Origin: Palsa-459 sp035937595 | Lineage (GTDB): Bacteria > Actinomycetota > Acidimicrobiia > Acidimicrobiales > RAAP-2 | Length of the DNA stretch: 27,721 nucleotides | Direction: 5' to 3' | Assembly: GCA_035937595.1 (NCBI GenBank) | Contig: DASZHS010000049.1 | Span: 1-27,721 of the forward strand | In this document: positions 22,339-27,721 of the stretch, piece after piece | How the letters are laid out: each line of letters opens with the position of its first letter | Numbering within the stretch: position 1 is the stretch's first letter | The notes under the pieces: model-generated | What the model was told of the DNA's origin: nothing | Database searches by the model: none | What the model saw: the letters and a program-made list of their open reading frames with translations, nothing else | Translations under genes and position numbers: made by a program

Positions 22339-23118
22339 TCAGTCCGTCACAGCCGCGCGACCGCCGTGCCGGCCCGCCCCGCTCGCGAAGCGGGCCGCGC
22401 CCTCGAGCGTCTCGCCCGAGCGCAGCACGGCGAGACCGTGGTCGACCTCGTTCACGATCGCGTCCGGCTCGGACAGGTCCCACTGCTCGAGCGCGGAGAG
22501 CCGGTCGTGCCGGAGGGCGCCCTGGGGCAGCGCGCTCAGCTCCTCGGCGAGCGCGAGCGCGGCGTCGAGCGCCGCACCGTCCGAGACGACACGGCTCACG
22601 AGGCCCATCGAGAGCGCCTCGGGCGCCGCCACGCCGCGTCCCGTGAGGATCAGGTCCATGGCGCGGGCGTGTCCGACGAGCCGGGGGAGCCGGATCGTCC
22701 CGAGGTCGACGAGCGGGACGCCGAAGCGACGGCAGAAGACACCGAGGACCGCGTGCTCGCCGGCGACGCGCAGGTCGCACCAGAGGGCCAGCTCGAGGCC
22801 GCCGGCGACGGCGTACCCCTCGATCGCGGCGATCACCGGCTTGGAGAGCCGCAGCCGCGACGGACCCATCGGCGCGTCCCCGGCCGCCTCGACCCGGTTG
22901 CCCGAACCCCCGGCGATGGCCTGGAGGTCCGCCCCGGCGCAGAACACGCCGTCGGCCCCGGTGAGGATCGCGACGTCGACGGCGTCGTCGGCATCGAAGC
23001 CGCGGAAGGCGTCGGCGAGCAGCGCCGCCGTCGGCCCGTCGACGGCGTTGCGCCGGGCGGGCCGGTTGATCGTGACGACGCGCGTCCGCTGCACCGTGCG
23101 CACCTCGACGTCGGCCAT
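22339..23118 (-). CDS. Enoyl-CoA hydratase/isomerase (crotonase) family protein
   Basis: The 259-residue protein has crotonase features: N-R-P-A-R-R-N-A-V at 18-26, the oxyanion-hole segment VFCAGADLQAI at 58-68, and IEGYAVAGGLELALWCDLR at 99-117 with Glu109 matching the first catalytic glutamate of enoyl-CoA hydratases. The second glutamate, normally in P-E-x-x-L-G, appears replaced (VPLVDLG, about residue 136). The reaction may therefore be an isomerisation or other crotonase chemistry rather than classical hydration. The ATG has GAGGGAGG upstream and a TAGGTT -10 at 23138-23143. It acts on CoA thioesters in the cytoplasm, in line with the acyl-CoA dehydrogenase and racemase elsewhere in the window. 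Confidence 0.88.
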   Translation of the reverse strand: MADVEVRTVQRTRVVTINRPARRNAVDGPTAALLADAFRGFDADDAVDVAILTGADGVFCAGADLQAIAGGSGNRVEAAGDAPMGPSRLRLSKPVIAAIEGYAVAGGLELALWCDLRVAGEHAVLGVFCRRFGVPLVDLGTIRLPRLVGHARAMDLILTGRGVAAPEALSMGLVSRVVSDGAALDAALALAEELSALPQGALRHDRLSALEQWDLSEPDAIVNEVDHGLAVLRSGETLEGAARFASGAGRHGGRAAVTD

Positions 23119-23137
23119 CGCCCTCCCTCTCGCGCGG

Positions 23138-23143
23138 AACCTA
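23138..23143 (-). promoter_or_regulatory. -10 hexamer TAGGTT of the crotonase gene
   Basis: Minus-strand TAGGTT lies about 20 nt before the ATG at 23118, leaving a short leader of roughly 13 nt that contains the GAGGGAGG ribosome site. No clear -35. Confidence 0.4.
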
Positions 23144-23169
23144 TCGCGGCCTTTGGGGCGTGACCCCGC

Positions 23170-24138
23170 TCAGTCGTCCTCGGCCGCGCGGTCCGCGAGC
23201 CACCCCGAGAGGGGCTCGAGCAACCCGGTCCATCCCTTGTAGGCCGCGACGTCCGCCGCCACGGTTGCGAGCGTCCCGCCCAGCGCCGGGGCGAAGCCGG
23301 GCGTCGAGGCGACGACGTCGCCAAGCGGCTGCACGGTGGTTCGTATCGTGAAGACGATGGCGTCCGACGACGGCAGTCGTCGGAGCGTCTGGCGCTCGAC
23401 GCGGAACCAGAGCCGCGCGCCGAGGTCCTCGTCGCCCGCGTCAGTGGCGCGCCGCCGCGCGGCAGGGGAGGGCAGGTGCAGCTCGGGCGTGTCGAGGAGC
23501 GTCCAGTTCCGGCGCCACACGGGCCGGGTCGGGCTCAGCCGGTCGAAGAACGTCGCGGCCGGCGAGGCCAGGGTGTCGTCGAACCCCGGGACGGGACCGT
23601 GGATCTCCGCCAAGGAGGCGCCGAGCTTCGCGCGCAGCGACCACCGGCTCGGAAAGCAGACGCACGCGGCGACGAGCCGCCACGCGTCGTCACGGACGAG
23701 CACGCAGAGGTCCTCTTGGACGAGGAGCGAGGCCGCCTCTATCGGGTGGCGATGGGCGGGGTCGATGGTCGTCCCCGTCGTGCGATCGACGATCGCGGCG
23801 CCCGTGGTGTCGAGGACGTCGTGCTCCGCGACGAGGTACGCGACCACGAGGTCGAGCAGCTCTCGGCTCGGCGCCTCGCCGGCCGGGAGCGTGACGAGCA
23901 CCGTCTCCCGGGCGACCTCGAGCAGGCGCGCCTTCTCACGGAGCTCGGCGTCGCGATCGTCGTCGACCTCGAGCCACTCCCGCTCGTCGAGTCGATGGAG
24001 GCCCATCGACAGGCGCCAGGGCGAGCCGTCGACCAGCGAGAGCGGCGACGCGGTCACCGGACGCGTCACGGCGAGCCCGGGGATTCCCTGTGGCGCTCGC
24101 GCACCTCGACTGGCGTGGGTCCCACGACGGTGCATCAT
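23170..24138 (-). CDS. DUF3445 / heme-dependent oxidative N-demethylase family protein
   Basis: The 322-residue protein contains W-R-L-S-M-G-L-H-R-L-D-E-R-E-W-L-E-V-D near its N terminus and a later C-V-C-F-P-S-R-W-S-L-R-A-K-L-G segment with I-H-G-P-V-P-G. This is the DUF3445 pattern; characterised relatives are heme-dependent oxidative N-demethylases acting on methylated amines. Further on, R-N-W-T-L-L-D-T-P-E-L and W-F-R-V-E-R-Q-T-L-R-R-L-P match the family. ATG 24138 is chosen because AGGAGG lies 9 nt upstream; an in-frame start at 24183 has no such site, and the conserved part begins only about 55 residues in. TAGTTT at 24182-24187 may be its -10. Confidence 0.82.
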   Translation of the reverse strand: MMHRRGTHASRGARAPQGIPGLAVTRPVTASPLSLVDGSPWRLSMGLHRLDEREWLEVDDDRDAELREKARLLEVARETVLVTLPAGEAPSRELLDLVVAYLVAEHDVLDTTGAAIVDRTTGTTIDPAHRHPIEAASLLVQEDLCVLVRDDAWRLVAACVCFPSRWSLRAKLGASLAEIHGPVPGFDDTLASPAATFFDRLSPTRPVWRRNWTLLDTPELHLPSPAARRRATDAGDEDLGARLWFRVERQTLRRLPSSDAIVFTIRTTVQPLGDVVASTPGFAPALGGTLATVAADVAAYKGWTGLLEPLSGWLADRAAEDD

Positions 24139-24222
24139 CGCAGGCGGCCTCCTGAAACGGGGTCGGCCAACGATCGCGGCCAAACTACCGGGGCGTCACG
24201 CCCTGTCGGCAAGGAGAACGAC

Positions 24223-24687
24223 ATCTCGTCCGCCGTCGACTTCACCACCGTCTCGACCGAGGGCCTCGAGTCGTCGCCGGTCGCGGCCGCGCTCGCTGGC
24301 CTGCGGGCGCACGAGGCCCGCTACTTCAAGAACAAGTACGACCACGTCTTCACGGTGGCGCCCGCGAGCGACGCGCGGGCGACCATCAAGTGGGTGCACC
24401 GGATCCTCAAGGAGGAGCGCGACATCGTCATCGCGGCTCGTCCGCTCGAGGCGTCGGGCTTCCAGATCGAGGGCATCCGGGTCGCCTACGTCTTCTACGA
24501 GAGCGGGCTCTCGATCAACGTGATGTACACCATCGACGACGCCGGGCAGCGGGCGGTCGGGTTCAAGCTCTCCGACGGGATGGAGGTCCCCGCCGAGCTC
24601 GCCTCGCGGTTCAAGTTCGCGAGCGCGAGATCGAAACTGGCCGGGACCATCCGTGGCTCCTACTTCGCCTTCAGGAACGAGTACTGA
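24223..24687 (+). CDS. Unknown protein with apparent ATC start
   Basis: I do not recognise this 154-residue protein. It reads ISSAVDFTTVSTEGLESSPV, then E-A-R-Y-F-K-N-K-Y-D-H-V-F, a central helix with W-V-H-R-I-L-K-E-E-R-D, mixed strands F-Y-E-S-G-L-S-I-N-V-M-Y-T-I, and ends G-S-Y-F-A-F-R-N-E-Y. It is soluble, with no signal peptide or metal motif. Codon use is strongly GC3, so the frame is clearly coding. Upstream is an ideal AAGGAG (24211-24216), and 6 nt later, where a start codon belongs, stands ATC. The nearest in-frame conventional start upstream is GTG 24130, which would add 31 low-complexity-looking residues and run into the divergent gene. Downstream the first GTG is 44 codons in. 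A strong hairpin follows. Confidence 0.68.
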   Translation: MSSAVDFTTVSTEGLESSPVAAALAGLRAHEARYFKNKYDHVFTVAPASDARATIKWVHRILKEERDIVIAARPLEASGFQIEGIRVAYVFYESGLSINVMYTIDDAGQRAVGFKLSDGMEVPAELASRFKFASARSKLAGTIRGSYFAFRNEY

Positions 24688-24707
24688 CCACAGCGCCAAC
24701 CAAACGA

Positions 24708-24737
24708 CCGACCCGGGCCATCGCTGGCCCGGGTCGG
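24708..24737. terminator. Bidirectional terminator hairpin
   Basis: Perfect 13-bp inverted repeat CCGACCCGGGCCA (24708-24720), TCGC loop, TGGCCCGGGTCGG (24725-24737). It sits between the stop of the + strand gene (24687) and the 3' end of the minus-strand tmRNA (24766). Read from the minus strand it is followed by TCGTTTGGTTGG, a fairly T-rich tail, so it suits the tmRNA best. Confidence 0.75.
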
Positions 24738-24765
24738 CGGTTGGACCGGTAGACGGCCCCTCCGG

Positions 24766-25112
24766 TGGAGGTGGCGGGTATCGAACCCGCGTCCGCTGGG
24801 TTCTCCGTAGGCCTTCTCCGAGCGCAGTCGGCGGTGAGTTGTCGGGGGCGGAGCTGCTGCCGACGGCGTCACTGCCCCGTATCCGACTTAGTTGTCCTGT
24901 GCGCCTCGTCGGCGTGTGCGCGCAGTAAGCCCTACTTCATGATGCCCAGGTGCTGGTCCGTAGGGCTGGGACCAGGTGGACATCGCTGCTCTAGGCAGCG
25001 AGCGCGAGCTGAGGCTCGGCGTCTATTTTTTGTTCCGGCTCTTTAACGTGGCTCCGGAGACCACGGCTCGCTTCTCCCACATCGACGACCAACGTCGAGA
25101 CCATTCACCCCC
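24766..25112 (-). ncRNA. ssrA: tmRNA, copy A
   Basis: The mature RNA is ~347 nt. The 5' end GGGGGTGAATGG pairs with the 3' CACCTCC plus discriminator A; the third pair is G-U, the alanine identity element. The T-arm GCGGGTTCGATACCCGC and the conserved CTGCGCTCGGAGAAGGCCT precede the 3' end; CCA is not fully encoded (CCG). The mRNA-like part reads ATAGAC then GCC GAG CCT CAG CTC GCG CTC GCT GCC TAG (24991-25020), giving the tag AEPQLALAA. Three pseudoknots are visible: GCCCTAC/GTAGGGC (24960-24966 with 24929-24935), CCGAC/GTCGG (24908-24912 with 24883-24887) and GTCGGC/GCCGAC (24859-24864 with 24827-24832). With SmpB it rescues stalled ribosomes and tags the nascent chain for proteolysis. A second copy lies divergently at 25353. 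Confidence 0.95.
25032..25077 (-). repeat. 46-bp inverted repeat, copy in tmRNA A
   Basis: This segment, just upstream of the tag frame of tmRNA A, is identical over all 46 bp to 25388-25433 in the opposite orientation. It includes GTGG-N9-CCAC, probably part of the first pseudoknot. Confidence 0.9.
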
Positions 25113-25140
25113 GTGTCGTGCGGCTCCTCGCCGCGCCTCG

Positions 25141-25149
25141 ATCGTACCA
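25141..25149 (-). promoter_or_regulatory. Extended -10 TGGTACGAT for tmRNA A
   Basis: Minus-strand TGG-TACGAT has the TGN extension that can replace a -35. Transcription would start near 25134, leaving a ~22-nt leader to be removed by RNase P at 25112. Confidence 0.5.
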
Positions 25150-25306
25150 GCGCGCCACGCCGTGCTTGCCGGCGGCACGCGGCAGGGCCGGCGGAGAGCG
25201 TCGTGCGCACGACGCGGTTCGCCACGTGCGCGGCCGAGCGCCGGCCGCCGGTGCGTCAGCCGAGGCGCTCGGCGCCTCGGCGGTCCAGGCGGAGGCAAAG
25301 GGGCCG

Positions 25307-25312
25307 TAGAAT
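25307..25312 (+). promoter_or_regulatory. -10 hexamer TAGAAT for tmRNA B
   Basis: TAGAAT is a good -10 match. A start near 25319 would give a ~34-nt leader before the mature 5' end at 25353. No convincing -35 at 16-18 nt spacing. Confidence 0.4.
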
Positions 25313-25352
25313 GGACAGACGGTCAGAGCGACCGTGCGAAATACCCATACAT

Positions 25353-25702
25353 GGGGGTGATTGGCTTCGACTTCGGTCGTCAAGGTAGGAGAAGCGAGCC
25401 GTGGTCTCCGGAGCCACGTTAAAGAGCCGGAACCAAAAACAAACGCCGAGCAACCACAGCTCGCGCTCGCTGCTTAGGTAGCGACGTCCACCCGGTCCCC
25501 GCCCTACGGATCGGATCACGGGCGTCATTCAGTAGGGCTTACTCAGTGCTTCACACCAACTGAACACTGAGGACACATTCGTTGGTTACGGGGCGGCATT
25601 GCCGCCGGCAGTTGTGCCGCCCCCGACAATCTCCTGCCGGCTGCGCTCGGAGAAGGCCTATTGCGGCTCCGGAGGACGCGGGTTCGATTCCCGCCACCTC
25701 CA
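25353..25702 (+). ncRNA. ssrA: tmRNA, copy B
   Basis: The mature RNA is ~350 nt. The 5' GGGGGTGATTGGCTTCGACT pairs with 3' CACCTCC plus discriminator A, again with G-U as third pair; CCA is not encoded. The T-arm is GCGGGTTCGATTCCCGC. The tag frame is GCC GAG CAA CCA CAG CTC GCG CTC GCT GCT TAG (25445-25477), AEQPQLALAA. Pseudoknots parallel copy A with changed but still paired bases: CCGGTCC/GGATCGG enclosing GCCCTAC/GTAGGGC (25501-25507 with 25532-25538), CCAAC/GTTGG (25556-25560 with 25581-25585) and GCCGGCAG/CTGCCGGC (25604-25611 with 25634-25641). These compensatory changes argue for a working RNA, not a relic. The sequence before the resume codon (CCAAAAACAAAC) differs from copy A. Confidence 0.94.
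25388..25433 (+). repeat. 46-bp inverted repeat, copy in tmRNA B
   Basis: Identical to the inverted segment at 25032-25077. The flanking tmRNA sequence on both sides is less similar, so this is the most conserved stretch between the two genes. Confidence 0.9.
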
Positions 25703-26104
25703 AGAACGGCTTGGTTGTGAAGCTGCAGACCAGGACGTTGTTGGAGGTGCGCCGACGCCTCACCCGATATGGATCGGACATACGCGAGTTGGGTATCTGC
25801 GAACCGCGACGCGCAGGTGACTCTCCCGGAACACTGAGGTGAACCGCCCCGTGGCATTGGTGAAACCCGCGCCGATGTCGGAGCTAAGCCGCCCTGGAGC
25901 TCTCCCGCGCCCACCAGGAAGGTGGAGAAGTTGTTCGCTATCGAGCCCTTGTTCACAACTAGCAGTGAGGTCCCGACTGTGCGGAAGCTGCCGCTCGTCC
26001 CAACGCCTCCGAGAATGCCGTAGGCGAGGCCAGCTTCACGGCGAAGATCAGACATCTCCGGGGATGATGGCCGCCATTCGCACGCAACTCCCAGTACGAA
26101 CGCG
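25703..26104. other. Unassigned 402-bp region after tmRNA B
   Basis: No gene can be supported. A minus-strand frame from ATG 26055 reads MSDLRREAGLAYGILGGVG and continues into the tmRNA, but lacks a usable ribosome site and cannot be coding in its lower half; its first ~55 residues (25890-26055) could be a gene fragment. TGAACCGCCCCG at 25840-25851 resembles the ends of some IS3-family elements, with no transposase or partner end seen. The composition is less GC-rich than the rest of the window. It may be a decayed insertion boundary. Confidence 0.4.
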
Positions 26105-27421
26105 TCAACCGCACGCGTTCGTCTGCGTCACAGGCGTGACGCCGCCGCCCGTTGGGAGATAGGTATCGGGCCAAGATCCACCTTCGAATCGATCGCCCAT
26201 CCATGTGAGAACATCCTCGATCGTCGAGGAAGATCCCCATGACCCGTCGCCGTTGCCGTTGGCATTCATTGCGCCTTCGTTCCCGACCACGGTGAAATGG
26301 GTTAGGCCCGAGTACAACCACCGTTCCAGTGGTTGCGGAGGGTTGAGTGAGCAGAGCTGCTCAGCCAGATTGGCACTCAACGACTGGTCGACGAGGGTGT
26401 CGGCATCACCCTGCACGAGCAAGATCGGAGCCGATCCCGCCCCAGTGAAGCTCTCCGGATCGTTCTCGGCCAGAAGGGACTGCCAGGCGCTCGGGAGAGG
26501 CCCACTGGCGAAGACTTGACTGGCCGAATGTTGGCCCGAGAGCGTTGAAATGACCCCGGTGATGCATTGCGGCTCGACGTTAAGGGACTTCGCCAGTGTC
26601 TTACCGAGTGATGTCAGAACCTCCCCCCAAGGGGCAACCACGCCACCGTATGTCTTCTTGAACCCCTCAATGATCATCAGGTCCAGCGGCCACCACTCGC
26701 TGTTGCTTCCTAGGTTCTGGTAAAGGGTCTCGAGCGGTGAACCAAAGGCGGACGCGACCGAGCCGACGAGGGTTAGCTCAGGGGCATACTGGCTGCTGAT
26801 GTGATCAACCCAGAGTGCGGTGTCCGCCCCTTCGGACCATCCCCACACCCCGTATTGCGAGCTGGCGTCCGCAAGAGAGCCCATGCTACGAGCCGCCCTG
26901 ACGATGTCGATCGTATTGCGGGCGGCTTCAGCTCCGACTAAGTAAGGCAAGACACTCGTCGAGTCGGGCAGGAAGGCATTTTCGTTCAGGTAGTCAGTTG
27001 CGACGACCTCCCAACCTTGCGCCAGAAGGCTATTGGCATAAGGCACGTCGGTGTTTGCCGTTAGTGAAGGAGCACAATTGGAAGTCATCCCGTCGGTCGG
27101 GTGGGCCCAAGACACGACCGGCCATCCGCCAGTGGGCGGTGTCCCGTTGGGTACGATCACCAATCCGCTGACCTTTACGGGCTCGTCCGCCGGGACCGAC
27201 TCGGACCAGTACTTAACTTCGTAGGCAGTGCCGTTTATGCCGGGCGCGGACACGACCCGAGCTTTGATGAGGGTGCCGGGTGCCTTGATCGTCTCCGCCA
27301 CTGTGGTGGCCGCGTTCGCCGCCGTCGAGGTCTCGCTGAGTATTGCTGCGGGCATGATCAAGGTCGAGAAAGACGTCAGAACTGCCAGCACCACTCCAAA
27401 CCGCCGCGGAGAACCTTCCAT
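26105..27421 (-). CDS. Secreted lipase / alpha-beta hydrolase (secretory lipase family)
   Basis: The 438-residue protein has a signal peptide (residues 1 to about 37: basic MEGSPRRF, hydrophobic V-V-L-A-V-L-T-S-F-S-T-L-I-M-P-A-A, then polar to A-A-N-A). The mature part has the nucleophile elbow GVWGWSEGAD at 191-200 with Ser196, QGDADTLVD at 337-345 supplying the acid (Asp341), and GLTHF with His375. The layout and length match the secretory lipase family known in fungi and actinobacteria, which hydrolyse glycerides or esters outside the cell. ATG 27421 has GGAGG 7 nt upstream and TACGTT (27454-27459) as a possible -10; upstream in-frame starts would bury the signal peptide. Codon use is richer in A/T-ending codons than neighbours, suggesting acquisition by transfer. 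Confidence 0.87.
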   Translation of the reverse strand: MEGSPRRFGVVLAVLTSFSTLIMPAAILSETSTAANAATTVAETIKAPGTLIKARVVSAPGINGTAYEVKYWSESVPADEPVKVSGLVIVPNGTPPTGGWPVVSWAHPTDGMTSNCAPSLTANTDVPYANSLLAQGWEVVATDYLNENAFLPDSTSVLPYLVGAEAARNTIDIVRAARSMGSLADASSQYGVWGWSEGADTALWVDHISSQYAPELTLVGSVASAFGSPLETLYQNLGSNSEWWPLDLMIIEGFKKTYGGVVAPWGEVLTSLGKTLAKSLNVEPQCITGVISTLSGQHSASQVFASGPLPSAWQSLLAENDPESFTGAGSAPILLVQGDADTLVDQSLSANLAEQLCSLNPPQPLERWLYSGLTHFTVVGNEGAMNANGNGDGSWGSSSTIEDVLTWMGDRFEGGSWPDTYLPTGGGVTPVTQTNACG

Positions 27422-27721
27422 TGAACAACCTCCTCGTCCGTGGGTGGGCGTGAAACGTAGTGCAGACCCGCGATCCGTGCCCGAGATCTCTGACCTGAGA
27501 TCCTCCGAGGATCTGCATCGATGCGTCACATAGCTCACAACGGGGCGAGGGAGAGCAGGTCGGAGCGAACGCGCACCGACCTCGCATCCCCGGTCCGGTG
27601 TGAGCGAATAGGAGTCCGACAAGGCCTCCCGCGACACGAAAAGACACGAAATTGCGGTGATTGACGGTCAGTACGGTGATGTATTGATATAACGATGTCC
27701 CTGCTCAGACGCAAGAAGTGG
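27422..27721. other. Intergenic region at the window end
   Basis: This holds the lipase promoter and leader, then nothing coding that can be supported. Tandem GACACGAAAA/GACACGAAAT (27633-27652) and two CGGTGAT copies (27655-27661, 27674-27680) lie before an AT-rich stretch ending in TATAACG and ATG 27695, which opens a frame MSLLRRKKW running off the window. A plus-strand gene may begin there. Confidence 0.35.

Larger units (their letters stand above)
25113..25352. other. Divergent promoter region between the two tmRNA genes
   Basis: This 240-bp spacer has no convincing coding frame. It holds a 16-bp perfect palindrome CGTCGTGCGCACGACG (25199-25214) and a hairpin CCGAGGCGC-TCG-GCGCCTCGG (25260-25280), plus one candidate -10 for each tmRNA. 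The palindrome is near the middle, where a single regulator could act on both genes. Confidence 0.6.

Noticed and set aside
24766..24800. A lone minus-strand tRNA suggested by the T-arm and acceptor end
   Set aside because: No D-arm or anticodon arm lies at tRNA distance; the 5' acceptor half is 346 nt away, as in tmRNA.
25672..25702. tRNA fragment left by island integration at the end of tmRNA B
   Set aside because: The full tmRNA from 25353, with pairing acceptor, tag frame and pseudoknots, explains it without a separate att remnant.
25543..26055. 170-residue minus-strand frame
   Set aside because: Its second half is antisense to tmRNA B and there is no ribosome site before ATG 26055; at most the first ~55 codons are a fragment.

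Overview
The window is very GC-rich, densely packed DNA from a high-GC Gram-positive bacterium (Actinomycetota; the mix of CoA-thioester genes, a ferredoxin-linked P450, a DUF3039 protein and leaderless-type promoters would suit Acidimicrobiia, but this is inference). Genes follow each other with ATGA or GTGA overlaps. The last ~2.5 kb are visibly less GC-rich and sparse.

Layout. 1-2548 (+): the end of xseA, then xseB, a metallo-beta-lactamase-fold hydrolase and an FAD ferredoxin reductase, all overlapping. 2562-7515 (-): glpD, an alkylglycerone-phosphate-synthase-like FAD oxidase and a glycerol kinase-like gene, each overlapping the next by 4 nt, then a small unknown gene. 7811-10037 (+): acyl-CoA dehydrogenase followed by a lone trpD. 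10021-11031 (-): galactokinase-like gene, overlapping the trpD tail. 11106-12248 (+): alpha-methylacyl-CoA racemase. 12268-12810: two divergent small zinc-binding proteins. 12812-14181 (-): a ribbon-helix-helix regulator and a DUF4097 beta-repeat protein behind a strong promoter. 14593-17990 (-): dienelactone hydrolase, Gfo/Idh/MocA oxidoreductase, P450 and its ferredoxin. 18078-22299 (+): glutamine amidotransferase, a two-gene ABC-2 exporter, a PPOX-fold protein and an RNA m5U methyltransferase. 22339-24138 (-): a crotonase and a DUF3445 protein. 24223-24687 (+): an unknown protein that seems to start at an ATC codon.

The standout is 24766-25702. It holds two complete, divergently transcribed tmRNA (ssrA) genes, one on each strand, about 240 bp apart. 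Both have the acceptor stem with a G3-U70 type pair, a T-arm, an ALAA-ending tag reading frame and at least three pseudoknots. The paired positions of those pseudoknots have changed together between the copies, so both RNAs appear to be under structural selection. The tags differ by one glutamine (AEPQLALAA and AEQPQLALAA). A 46-bp perfectly identical segment is shared in inverted orientation. Beyond the second tmRNA lie about 400 bp of unexplained sequence and a secreted lipase gene of foreign-looking composition.

A second theme is promoter architecture. At least seven genes have a TANNNT or NANNNT hexamer exactly 6 nt before the start codon, as expected of leaderless transcripts. This helps fix several starts.
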